Of a DNA stretch of 64,000 bases, positions 13,261 through 24,201 are shown piece by piece; the first letter of the stretch is position 1; every line of letters begins with the position of its first letter. The notes beneath the pieces were generated by a model that saw only the letters and a list, made by a program, of their open reading frames with translations, ran no database searches and was not told where the DNA came from. The stretch comes from Halocafeteria seosinensis (Eukaryota; Sar; Bigyra; Bicosoecida): the NCBI GenBank assembly GCA_001687465.1, contig LVLI01000006.1:124001-188000 (forward strand), given 5' to 3'. The position numbers and the translations under genes are program-made.

Positions 13261-14029
13261 ATGGAAATGTCGCACGACTGGACCAAAATTTATCAGACGG
13301 CAGCCACGTTAGCGGTACGTGAATGAACTCCATGTTGCTGCATGATGACCAGTGTGTCGTATATTTCTTTCCGCTCTTCTATTGGCTTTCTTTCAGGACG
13401 AAGATGAAAATGCCAACGAGGAAGAAAAACAGTTCCAGAAGCAAGCACCTCAAGTGCCTCATGACAATCCCTTCGCGGGTTGTGACCACGACCATACAGA
13501 AGAGCGCAGGATCTTTGAATTACCAACTTCGGAAAAATTGAACCTGTGTATGCGTTATAAGAATTTGGGCAATCTGTATTCTCGTGAGGGACAGTTCGAG
13601 CGAGCTCAGATCCGATATCAACAATCGCTTATATACTACGAATACATCCTCTCTGATACAGACGAAGAAGAAAAGCAAGCTGAAGAGGTGCGAATTCAGT
13701 GCCTCGCCAATATGGCTATATGCTGTCTACAACTAGGACAGTTTAGGAAAACTATCGAACTGTGTTCTCAAGCCCTAAAACCGGAACTGGAGGATTCCCT
13801 GCTCGTCAAAGTGTTGTATCGACGAGCACAAGCGTACAGACACTTGGGAGAGTACGAAAACAGTGCAGCAGATTTACGGCAAGCACTAACTGTTAGCCCA
13901 AGTTCTAAGACTCTGCAACAAGAAATAGAACTCTTACGGATGGAGAGCGCCTTCCATAGAAAGCAGCAGCAAGAACTAGCACACAAAGTATTCGGCAGTG
14001 GCGGTAAGCAGGAGGCTGTTGAGAGCTGA
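13261..14029 (+). CDS. TPR-domain co-chaperone-like protein
   Basis: Exon 1 (13261-13314) and exon 2 (13397-14029) join in phase 0 over an 82-nt GTACGT...TTTCAG intron, giving about 228 residues. In-frame ATGs stand at 13261 and 13267; the first is taken. After an acidic, low-complexity N-terminus come three tetratricopeptide repeats, beginning near MRYKNLGNLYSREG, CLANMAICCLQLG and KVLYRRAQAYRHLGEY. The Lys/Asn of repeat 1, Asn of repeat 2 and Lys/Arg of repeat 3 match the positions of the Hsp70/Hsp90 carboxylate clamp. The closest architecture is the TPR half of FKBP/AIP-type or TTC-type co-chaperones, but no PPIase domain is present. The exact orthologue was not identified. A role binding chaperone C-termini is inference. 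Confidence 0.75.
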
Positions 14030-14568
14030 GCTAGCAAGCATTGTAATGCGTTGGGAAATATTCGAAGGATCTATTTGCCTAGTTGTGACGCTCTATATAC
14101 GTGCATGAATGTACACAATGAGAGGTTACTACCAGTTGGTAGTATAAAGCACGAGCAGTGCATAATGAGCGGATACGGCGAAATACGCATTCTGAGAAAG
14201 CTGTTGCACGGAGTACTCACATTATGAACCATGGGGAAACATACCGAGCCCAGGCCTAGGGAGGAGGCGTATTCTCTGTCGTACAAGCCAGTGAAATGCT
14301 GTCCAAGATCCAAGATATTTAAGCGTCGGTAGGCGATAACGATGAACTTCACGGACTACCGTCTGACTTCAAGGAGCACACCGTCTTCAACTTCGTAAAA
14401 TATACATAGCAATGCCCGACTACATGGTTTGTCTGAGTGAGTTTCTAATGTGTAGTGTGCTTAATATGTTTTTGTTCCGCATGTGGACACCGTAGAACGC
14501 TCTGTCTTAAAGCACCGGGTGGGTTAGATGTGGCCATTTGCTTCAGCAGCCTCGAATATAATCGGGCC
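14030..14568. other. Intergenic, TPR gene to P4H-like gene
   Basis: This 539-bp stretch separates two plus-strand genes. Only short, unsupported reading frames occur. It should contain the TPR 3' UTR and the promoter of the next gene. No repeat or RNA gene was seen. Confidence 0.5.
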
Positions 14569-15885
14569 ATGGGTTCACTAACAGCCCGTATAGCGAGGAT
14601 CGTGGTTTTCCTGTGTGTTACCAAGGCATGTGCTGGAGAACAACAAAGTAGTGAAGAACTTACGAAAGGTTACAAAGAGTTTAAGAAACAGTTCGACCAA
14701 CTCCTAGAACACACCAAGCAACAAGAGCTCGAAATTCAGTCACTCGAAGCAAAATTACGTTATTCAGAAAGCGACGGATCACTGGAGTATCTCAAGCAGA
14801 AAGCCCGAGACTCCCAAACACAGAACTCGATATGGAACTGGGCCCCAGAGCCACCGTACTTGTCGCTGACAACTTTTTCTCCAGCTAGGATATATGTCGC
14901 GAAACAGGCGGTGACAGAGGACGAGTCCCGCTATCTCAGGACACTTATTGAACTAAGCCACCGAAAGTACACAAGTGACCCAAGCCTCCTGCATCAACAG
15001 AACGTTTCCTACTATGTTCGCCGTGAGTTATAGTTACCTTCCTTTCGCATGCTTATTTGTGGCAGCTATTATTCTTGCGATTCTTGCTGCAGGAGTTCTT
15101 GAGGCCGATGAAATCCATCGGGACATTCTGAAGCGTATACACGTCATGGTTGGAGTCCCAATGAAATTTGGTAACCCAGTTCAGGTAGTAATTGCTTCCT
15201 CTTTCCTTTACTGCTGATTTTATTTATAAGTTTGATGCATCTTCACAGTTGGAGTGGAACCGCTGGCCACAACACTATGGTGTCCCCACATTAACTAGCT
15301 CGGGACATAGTAACAACTGCAGCACTATGCTCAAGATTCAAGTGGTTCTCCGCCAACCACGTGAAGGAGGTTATACAGGTTTCTGGGAAGCAAGGTAAGG
15401 CAGTAGATAGTAAATTCCGAAACATTCGAGCCCTGCCCTACTCGGAATACTCGGAACACACGATATGACGCAGATTGAAAAGACACGCGTTTCATATCAG
15501 CACACTCCGACGGCTTTCGAACGTCGATTTGCCAACGAGTAAGGATAGTAGCTGGGAAGAGAAACTGCCGGAAAACTATGCTTCCTCGACAAGTGAGCAA
15601 AGGTGTTCGCATCCACGAATTCTACGACTCAATCCGAAGTCAGGAGACGTGCTATACGTGAGTTTCGTGGGAAGTGTATGAAGAGCAAACGTATGGCATA
15701 TGGCTAAATCTGACTTGCAGTGGTATGTCAGTGACGCTGAACTTGGGCGTAACGACATCACAACTTTTCGCTGTTCTGCGGAAGATGAGCAAATGGTGTT
15801 GCACTACACACTGAACCACCATGTCGCTGGAACTACTAGTGATTTTGCAAACATGTTGGAAACCTGTTTCGGCCTTTCGAGCTAG
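14569..15885 (+). CDS. Prolyl 4-hydroxylase-like protein lacking catalytic residues (probable pseudoenzyme)
   Basis: Five exons (14569-15022, 15093-15184, 15249-15394, 15474-15657, 15721-15885) join in frame to 346 residues. The N-terminus has a hydrophobic signal segment (IARIVVFLCVTKACA) and then a coiled coil (about residues 25-65). A region aligns in order with the prolyl 4-hydroxylase fold: an EDESRYLRTL helix, then PQHYG, then VVLRQPREGGYT, then GDVLYWYVSD. In the neighbouring intact P4H (17586-19175) the same places read FHYDG, IFLNDVDDGGYT and GDAVTWYSFD. Here the Asp of the His-x-Asp iron motif is Gly. The distal His (LHGGCP in the neighbour) and the 2-oxoglutarate Lys region are replaced by ITTFRCSAEDEQ. 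The frame is intact and the introns splice cleanly, so it is not obviously a pseudogene. An ER-lumenal non-catalytic partner of a P4H is inference. Confidence 0.7.
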
Positions 15886-16263
15886 ATGACGGCTATAGAA
15901 GCTTATACTTATTAAGATTCGACGGATATTCACCCGATGCTGATGTACCACTGATGGTTTCGAGACGGCGCCGCGTCACCGCGGCCTGCAATCCGTTGCT
16001 TCGCTGTGAAGCCTTCGCAGCACAAGTGCAACAAATGATTGTCGTTTGAGTCGCTAAGTACGTAGTTGCGCCAGTTATGTTTCAGAAAACGTCATTCACG
16101 CCTCATTGTTATTCTCATCTCGTTCTTGATGAATCCGTATATAGACGTAGCTCTTCTTGCTACCGGAGAAGCTCTGGCTGCTTGGTAAGCGCCATATTCA
16201 GGGTGTTACGCAAGAGCCAAAAAATCCATCCATTTTGAGTCTCATTCCGTTGATTCTATAGAT
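15886..16263. other. Intergenic, P4H-like gene to cytochrome c1
   Basis: This 378-bp stretch lies between two plus-strand genes and should contain the cytochrome c1 promoter. I see no gene or repeat in it. Confidence 0.5.
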
Positions 16264-17546
16264 ATGTCTTTTGTCAAGCAGGTACGTTTTCCTTTTGTTT
16301 GTTTTTAACATACCTCTCAACCCGAAAGCTCTCCTCTGTGAATGGTCATTTGGCATTTCAACTGCCGTAGTCCGTGTTCCCCTATGTTCCCCCCGTGGGC
16401 GTTCCCTGACGTGTTTTGTGATTTCCATAGGGGCACCTTCAGGGGGCATTCTGCTTTATTGTCTCCCATGCTGTAAAACCTTTGGAAACACTAAGTTTTT
16501 TCATAACGTGATTGGAATCTGTTTGCTATGTACAGTTAGCGGTCGGTGCGAAAAATGCCGGACCAGTAGCCGTAGGCATCGGTATGCTGGGCGTATTAAA
16601 CCCACCGTCCAAAGCAGAAGAACAGCTACATCCCCCCAAGTATCCTTGGGACCATACAGGACCCTTTAGCAGCTACGATGCGAGTACGTATTCTTGTCAA
16701 GGGTCCCCATATGTACGCGCTCCTGACAATGGCCATTTGCTTGCAGAGTCCATCCGGCGTGGGTATCAAGTTTTCAGCCAAGTGTGCTCTACTTGTCACA
16801 GGTAAGACTCTTTGTCAGACACGCTTTCGCTCACGTCACGCGTTCATGTCATGCATTGGAAAAATACAGCATGAAATTTGTGCACTATCGAAACTTAGTT
16901 GGTGTGTGCTATAGCGAAAAGGAAGCCAAAGCTCTTGCGGCTGAAATAGAAGTCACTGACGGTCCCGATGATAGTGGTGAAATGTTTGAGAGGCCAGGAA
17001 AGCTAGCGGACGCTTTCCCATCACCTTACGAAAATGAGGAGCAAGCACGCATGATCAACAATGGTGCTGCACCTCCGGATTTATCATTGATTGCCAAGTC
17101 CCGGCATGGTGGCGAGGACTACCTCTTCGCGTTACTTACGGGTTACCGTGACCCACCAGCTGGTGTCGAAGTAGATGAAGAAGGTGGGCAATATTACAAC
17201 CCCTACTTTGCTGGTGGAAAGATTGCCATGCCGCGGCAGTTAGTTGATGGAGCCATTGAATTCGATGACGGAACACCCTCTACTGCTTCTCAGGTATGCT
17301 GCTGTCAGTTTTGGTTTCTCGTGTACTTGCTCTTGCTTACACCGTATGCTTTCTTTTCTGTGTGCGCAGATGGCAAAAGATGTATCAGCTTTTCTTGTAT
17401 GGGCTGCGGAACCTAAGTCAGATAATCGCAAGAGAATGGGTCAAGAATTTATGGTATTTTTAATGGTGGTCGCTTTGGTCACCGGTTGGTATAAACGTAT
17501 GAGATGGATGCCTGTCAAAACGAGGAAGATCTCCTATTTCAAATAA
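16264..17546 (+). CDS. CYC1: Cytochrome c1, haem protein of mitochondrial complex III
   Basis: Five exons (16264-16281, 16536-16683, 16747-16801, 16870-17293, 17370-17546) join in phase to about 273 residues. The first exon is tiny, encoding MSFVKQ, and the first intron is 253 nt, the longest in this gene. The haem-attachment site reads CSTCHS, split by an intron inside the Ser codon. SIRRGYQVF precedes it. AAPPDLS and KIAMPRQL, with the axial-ligand Met, follow. Next come DGTPSTASQ and [15 protein letters not shown], all hallmarks of cytochrome c1. A C-terminal membrane anchor ([15 protein letters not shown]) and a basic matrix-facing end close the protein. It carries electrons from the Rieske protein to cytochrome c. 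The N-terminal presequence is short compared with animal and plant proteins, so an upstream coding exon cannot be excluded. Confidence 0.92.
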
Positions 17547-17585
17547 GGAGCCTCCTCCGTTTTTCCGTCGAACAGGGGAAGATTA

Positions 17586-19175
17586 TTAGATACGCTGTGA
17601 AGCCTGCTCCTCCCACGAAAGACTATCTTCGTGAAGAGCAGCGTCAATTTCGTTACCGAACTCTAGATTAATGCCACACTCGTCTAAGGTTGCACTGAAC
17701 TCGTTCTCTTCGTCTATTCGATGCCACCAGAACCAAACTTGCGCAATCCATTTATCTTGAGTACCTGAAGGGCACCCCCCGTGAAGGCTGAAGTAATCTG
17801 GTTTCAGCTGAGGGTCAAAGCTATACCACGTGACTGCGTCTCCTCGACGGGGTCGAAACTTGATGACGTTGTCACTATTGCAGAACGCTTCTGTTGGCGG
17901 GTTATCACCGTCTCCAAAATCAAGGGGAGGTAGCCCATACGAATAGTCAACGTTGTCCTTTTCTTCCTCCTCCGCTGGGTGCATTGACTCGAAGCCAGCT
18001 GTACGTTCATCCCAGTCGCCGGAGCCGTCTTCCGACAACGGGTTACGCCATCCTGCTTCTGGTCTCCTTCCCCTTTGTCCTATTTCAGAGATGTTGTAGG
18101 GAACCCAATTGCGATACCATTCTCTTGCAAAGGAAGCATTCCGAATCTCGTCCAGACCGTGGAGAACTGAACGCGCACGCTTCCGTGCTTCAGAGTCGTG
18201 GCGAAGTCGCGCCAGTGGAAAAATCTGGGAGTAACAACAACGAACAATGGAAATCCCAAAACTGCATTTCAAACCTATCTCTTCAACTTACCGTGTAGCC
18301 ACCGTCGTCGACATCATTAAGGAAGATCAAAAAGGATGCATATCGTGGCACTTGTAGGTAGTTTCCATCCTGCGATAGGGTGTTGTGATATGATCGATAA
18401 CAGTTCCCCAAACACACACTGCTTAAACCTACATAGTGAAACGTGTACTCAGAGCCCGGAGGGTAGTGCGTAACTTGCATTTCTTCTATATTAGCACTCT
18501 CGAGTCCCAAGTAGTTCGCAATACGAAGTTTGACCCGGTCAAACACAGGCTCCGGGTCTTCTTGAAAGTAACTCATGCTCGTTCTTGCCTCTTTCTCCCC
18601 GACGTCATCTGGCTCCTGCTCGTTGAAAGCGTCCGGTTTGCTGAAGACTTTGCTTCTGGTCATCCCGTTGTCACGTGCAATTGTCTTCTGTGGTGAGTAG
18701 CTTATCTACCAGTAACCAGCATTTAGGAAAACAACTGCATTGTGCGACTTACAATATGCTCTGCTTCCTCTGCAGTTACGAAGTTGGTGACTCTATACAA
18801 TCTTTGAGGAGCGTGGAAAGCTACATCTGCTCCGATCGGATACTTGAAGGGTCCAGAAGCCGATTGGTCAGTTGTAGGGGCGTCTTCGACTGGCAGGGTT
18901 GCCGCGTTTGTTCCATTACGCTTTCGGAGAAGTTTCAGTAATTCAGTTTTTCGCTGCTGCTGCGTCTCCTGTAGTTCTAGCAAGGAATTCATAGCCCTCT
19001 CCATACGTGCCACAGCCCGTGTTGCATCCTCGAGTGTGCTCGTCGTCGAACTCTTTCCTCGATGACTTTGCACTTTAGGACTCACAATGGAAATAAGGGT
19101 GAGCGCCACCAACAGGCTTTGGATGCAACGAGGCCACAATGAGGAGAAGCTTCTCCTGCCTGACAGTGCTGTCAT
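17586..19175 (-). CDS. Prolyl 4-hydroxylase (2OG-Fe(II) oxygenase), ER membrane type
   Basis: Four exons (19175-18753, 18687-18433, 18369-18292, 18224-17586) join in phase 0 to 464 residues. Residues 15-35 form a hydrophobic signal anchor (SLLVALTLISIVSP), followed by a coiled coil. The double-stranded beta-helix core has the His-x-Asp iron motif, created exactly at the splice of exons 2 and 3 (TFHY joined to DGNY). It also has IFLNDVDDGGYT, GDAVTWYSFD, the distal His in SLHGGCPSG, and the 2-oxoglutarate Lys in QDKW. The enzyme hydroxylates prolyl residues, probably in secreted proteins; the substrate is unknown. An insert of about 100 residues, acidic in its second half, lies between the iron motif and the distal His, longer than in minimal P4Hs. 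The gene runs convergently towards cytochrome c1, with only 39 bp between the stop codons, and is divergent from SelO. Confidence 0.88.
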
Positions 19176-19903
19176 CAGGAGTTGCAACTTCGCGAGGGCC
19201 GAAACCCGGACTACCACGGTGCAACCATATGTTCAGAAGCGAACAGACTCCCTTTTGGGCAGCCCAAATTCCAACACACAGTGTCCATTTGGTGAACTTG
19301 CACAAGTAGCGTTCTATGTGTCATCCTATCGGACAAATACATATCAGTTCAAACGTGTGCAGAACGTGTCGACAGTTTGAAGCTATCAGCCCTGCAATAC
19401 CGTAACTCTCATTCTGGCGACAAGGTATCGGTAAAGCAACATGTATAAAATAAATAACGCCAGAAGGCATACATGGATAAGAAATTCAAGGGGCGACGTT
19501 GTATATTGGTGCTTTGTCAGACAGCAGAAATCAATGTGGCCACAACTCTTGAAACAGCAAGAACGAACCGCCAAACGCATATATTGTCTTCCCAATATGA
19601 GTCCAGTAAACTTTTTAACCACATTTACATCACTTGAACCTTCATTATCCTCAGCTACGATTCTCAGCATGTCATAGACGCGACGGTTGTAGCTTCACAT
19701 CGTCATCACCAAGTTCACACTTCTTCTCGGCACGCGCTGACGAAGCACGCGTGACACATATCGACCTCAGATTGTAGGATAGTTATTCTAGGTAGGCACG
19801 GGTTTGTTTCCGTAGGTGCGTCAGGTTTTGTAAAGGAAGGGAATTTGGAATTGATTTTCTCGAGTTCCACGTGACCGTCGATAGACAGAGAATTATCACG
19901 CAA
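19176..19903. other. Divergent intergenic region between P4H and SelO
   Basis: This 728-bp stretch must hold both promoters. It also contains a 94-codon minus-strand frame (19386-19670) that starts with ATG and ends in a hydrophobic segment. It has no recognisable domain and I do not call it a gene. Confidence 0.4.
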
Positions 19904-22147
19904 ATGTTCAGTAGGAACCTTGCTATAGGACGACGATTTTGCACTGGAGGCTTTACTAAACAACACGGAACAGCTACTATGAGCACACTCAATCAGTTGA
20001 CGTTCAACGATGTGTTCACGAAAGAGTTCCCAGCGGATCCCGAAACAGAAAACAAGAGGCGTCAAGTGATTGGAGCGGCCTACAGTCTCGTTTCACCCAC
20101 TCCAGTAGAAAAGCCGACGCTGCTCGCATGGTCTGGCGATTTGGCCAGCAAATTGGGGCTGCCCGCAAATGTTGAAGAAGTCAATGACACTGTTGTCGAG
20201 TGGTTGACTGGGAACACGATTCCTGACGGCGTAAACACGTGGGCGCATGTCTACGGAGGATTCCAATTTGGGAATTGGGCTGGGCAGCTGGGAGATGGAC
20301 GCGCAATAAACGTGGGTACGCTTTCAACTGACGCATCGGACTCAAACAAACGCGGCGACTCCGTAGCGGAGCTTCAGCTCAAAGGAGCGGGAGAGACCCC
20401 GTATTCAAGATTTGCTGACGGCAGGGCCGTTCTGCGAAGTAGCATACGTGAATTCATTGCTTCAGAAGCCATGGCAGCTCTTGGGATTCCCACGACGAGA
20501 GCCTTAAGTATAACCTTCACTGGGGAAGGTGTCGAGAGGGATCAGTTCTACAATGGAAACGTTCAAATGGAGCCAGGTAAGCCTTCATACGGCTGTCCTC
20601 CATATCCAGTTTTTTGAGTTACAAAAAAACTATTTCTGTGTACAGGTGCAATAGTGTGTAGGGTAGCCCCGTCATTCTTGCGATTTGGAAGCATTGAATG
20701 GGCTGCAGCAAAAGACCAGACTACCTTGATGGAGCAGTATATCGACTTCACTATCGATAACTTTTACCCACACTTAAATAGTCTTGGACGGGAAGAACGG
20801 TACGAATAGTTTACACTTCTTTGGGTAAACGACTTCCGTAAAATAACGGAAAGAAGATTGTATCCGCAGGATCAAAGAATGGTACGGAGAAGTAGTCGAG
20901 CGATCTGCCAGGCTTGTCGCCCTTTGGCAAGCGACTGGCTTTGTTCATGGTGTACTGAATACTGACAACATGTCGCTTATTGGTCTAACTATCGATTATG
21001 GGCCCTACGGCTGGATGGAAGGGTAAGTCTTTGGCACTCGGTAATGGGGCATATGTCGTGATTATTTTCTGCACCAACCATCCAGGTTTGACCCTTCATT
21101 CACCCCGAACACTTCAGACGGGGGGAAACGCTACTGCTACAAAATGCAGCCTTCAATCTTTAAGTGGAATTGTAAGTTCCCTTTTCCTACCATGGTGTGC
21201 TCAAGCCAGATTTTAGTGGGCGTTTATTATATCCGTGTACAGGCATGAGACTGGGAATATGTTTGGCAAAGTTGCTAGGAGAGGAGTACGTGGAAGGAAT
21301 CCAGTCTCAGCTCGATAGATTTGAGCGAACATTCTACGACTCATATTATGAATTGTTTCGCCGAAAACTTGGATTTGCAAGCTGGAATGTAAAGGAGAAG
21401 AGTCTAGTTCAACAAACTGAAGTGCTTCTGGGAAACCATACAGAGGTTGTCGACTGCGGAGACGATTTAGATGCGGCTATTGAACAGTACGGAGATGACG
21501 CTCTACTTGGGAAGCTGTTCCAGCTTATGAGAGCGAGTCGGGCAGATTTTACGAACGTGTTTCGAGCTCTTACGGTTGGATACGATGTGATTGACACACA
21601 AAGTTTGATGGATCGGTTGAATGCTAGTGTTTTAAACAGCTGCGGCGCTGAAATTTCGGACGGTTTGGAAGCAGAATGGAGAGCCTGGTGCGAAGCATAC
21701 TGTGCTCGCGTAAAAAGGGAAACAGTGGATGATCGATTAACTGCCCAAAGCCAAACAAATCCTAAGTACGTTCCTCGAAATTATCAAATGTATGCAGCTA
21801 CTAAAGCATTAGAGGGGGAAGGTAAAGCGGAGAAATTTCAAGCGATTCTCTCTGCGACATGTAACCCATTCGATTGCCTCAAAGATCAAGGCAACTTAAG
21901 TAGCATCATTGTAACAGGTGCGCCGTTGCTGTGCACTGGAGCTCTATCTAAGGCACCGCATATCAAAAAGACGGATTATTCAAATGATTTAGGTGTTGCC
22001 GTCCCTGGCATCTCCACGTCCGAAACTTTTGTGCAGGAATGGAACCCTTACAACACAGATGGCAGTTTGTCGGACGAACAACTGCAGAGCCCCGCAACGA
22101 AGTATGAATCCGCTTCTCGTGTGACTCAGCTAAGCTGTTCCTCCTAA
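19904..22147 (+). CDS. SELENOO: SelO protein AMPylase (YdiU family), mitochondrial
   Basis: Five exons (19904-20576, 20646-20799, 20870-21022, 21086-21171, 21243-22147) give 656 residues. The first 30 residues are basic and free of acid residues, fitting a mitochondrial presequence. The fold is the pseudokinase-like SelO/Fic-independent AMP transferase. Blocks visible in order are [65 protein letters not shown] and NYQMY. The NTDN and DYGP segments carry the metal-binding residues. The protein ends SCSS: a Cys stands where vertebrate SelO has selenocysteine, and a normal TAA follows, so no Sec readthrough is needed. SelO transfers AMP to Ser/Thr/Tyr of redox proteins. The coding region overlaps the 3' end of the next gene on the opposite strand by 18 bp. 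Confidence 0.93.
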
Positions 22148-23964
22148 CGATTGATGTCTCAGGTCTTCTCGAACTTGTTCGGCTAGCTTAGACAGTTCTT
22201 GTAGCCCTTGTTGCTCCTCTTCGGCCTTCCAGTTCTGGGATGTTTCCCACCATCTTTCATCGGGTGCTTGTTGCTCTTCTCCGAGACATTCATTGATAGT
22301 CAATTTGTCCTCGTACGACATTGGTGAGGTACCGCTGCGAGCGTTGCACTGATAATTTACAGCAGGATCTTTCTGGTTATCGTCGTGAAGTGAGACAATA
22401 TAGTGCATCCAGTAGCCGGGTACATAGAGAACTTCACCTTCCTTCAGCACAGTTTCTACAGCGCGGGCATTTTCAGCATGCCGGCTGCTAATGTCATTGG
22501 CAAAAACTGTTTCGGGATCTGAGTAATCGTATTGAAAATGCCGCTTTGACGGACCACTTGACATGATGCCCGCGTGCCTGCGTAATGTTAAACGGCTTAA
22601 GCACATTGCCCCAAATGTACTTTCGAGGATCGAAAGAACTTACCTGCATTCGGATGGAGGAAGCAATATATAGCGTTTTTGCCCTCCAAGAATAGCGATA
22701 AAATTCAAGTGTCCATCCCAGTGTCCTTCTGCAACCACTCCTTTCATTCCGAATCTACAGTGGATTCCCTGCAGTATCAGCGAATACAGCAGAGGCCCGT
22801 CGACGCGTAGAACATCTGAGTACCAACAATCGTAACAGTCTTACTCTGATGTCATTCGCATCCACGATAAAGAAATCGTCCCATTTTCTCCATATTTCAA
22901 TGTCCTTCCCTGGAGCTTTACTTCCTCCCTGTGGATTATCTCCAAATGTAAGATAATAGTGTGGAAACGTATGAGCCAACGGCGCCTCTGAAAAATTGGC
23001 ATATGGCCATTGCCCTTTCTTGAATCGCGAATGCATTAAGCCAGCACCATCATACGGGTTATCAGGCGAAATAGGGGCTTTAGGGTTTTCATCGAACTTT
23101 CTAGCAGATTCTTCGATCTTACGCTCGGTTGATCTCACCATCTCCCTCCACTCGTCGAACGTCATCAATTCTGTGCTCGGTGGAGGATAAGCAAATGTGT
23201 AGCCCGTCTTCCGTACAGCTGCTTCAAAGGGGTTGTCGCTTTTGGGAGGTCTCAAAGATGTCTTAAAATTCCCACTTCGCACACCAGTTCCAGCATCCTT
23301 ATTCCAACTCTTGATTCCTGCGCGGGCTGTCGTTGTACCGGCAGCGTTAGCCAGTTTCTGAGATGGCCGAAAAAACATGAAGTGATTGTGGTACCCCGCT
23401 CCAATTCCGTATTTCTGAGAACCCATGTTTTGAGACATATGTTCATCACTCTTCCATTTCTTGACGACCTCATTCTGAACTCCATGGAATCATGGATACA
23501 ATTGGGGACAAAATGTGGCGAGGCGGGAATCCAACGCAACTTACCACATGAGGAACATTATACACTTTGAACGGCACTTCATTCTTGCGTAATAACCGCG
23601 CTCTTTGTTTCTGGGCGGGGTCTTGATAATCCAGTCGCTCTAGTGAATCAAACTTCGTGCCACCGCCAACCTCCTCTGGAGGCACATAGGGGATATCCGG
23701 GGACCATCGAGCCAATAAACGCTTGAACGTGAACATTTGCGGGAACACTTTCTTCGTCTCCTCTTTTTCCTGCTCCGTCTTTGTCCGGCCCATAGAGTCA
23801 TGGGGCATCCCTCGAAGTGCACGGGCAAAGGTATCGGCGTATTCCTCCTCCAAAGAAGTGTAATGAGGCTCTTGCATGGCTTCTGGAAGGGACCCGGAGG
23901 CTTCCAAGAGGCCCCAATTCGTCACGCACAGCGTGCCGAGGATTACCAACAAGGCTCTCGTCAT
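22130..23964 (-). CDS. Secreted JmjC/cupin-8 family 2OG oxygenase
   Basis: Four exons (23964-23545, 23474-22845, 22768-22644, 22577-22130) give 540 residues. The start MTRALLVILGTLCVTNWG is a clear signal peptide, so the protein enters the secretory pathway. The C-terminal third is a cupin-8/JmjC domain of the FIH-like kind. It has EGHWDGHLNF with the His-x-Asp iron motif, then GGQKRYILLPPSECR and GEVLYVPGYWMHYIVSL with the second iron His. The middle (residues 150-340) is a family-specific region with no domain I recognise. Members hydroxylate Asp, Asn, His, Arg or Lys on proteins; the substrate here is unknown. It is one of three dioxygenase-fold genes within about 10 kb. Its TAG stop (22132-22130) lies inside the SelO coding region on the other strand. 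Confidence 0.85.
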
Positions 23965-24201
23965 TCTCCTCCGCCTCCTCTATCTTCTCTTGTACTATAT
24001 TCGCGAACAGGGATGGACAAGGGGACAATACAATGCGAATCATGTAGAGTAATACGTAACTTCAACTTCGCATTTCTTCTTTGAGAAGATGCGGAAACCA
24101 TCCCCGTGATGCTTGTCACTGGAAGTTGCCAGTGATGGTACCATTTTATCAACAACAACGAAGCAAAGTCGACTGTTCATTCATTATTTATTTGTACTAT
24201 C

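Noticed and set aside
19386-19670. 94-codon minus-strand ORF with a hydrophobic end between P4H and SelO
   Set aside because: It has an ATG and a plausible tail anchor but no homology, and it lies where two promoters are expected; kept only as a note.
22136-22147. Possible selenocysteine in SelO
   Set aside because: The codon at the Sec position is TGT (Cys) and the stop is an ordinary TAA, so no recoding is required.
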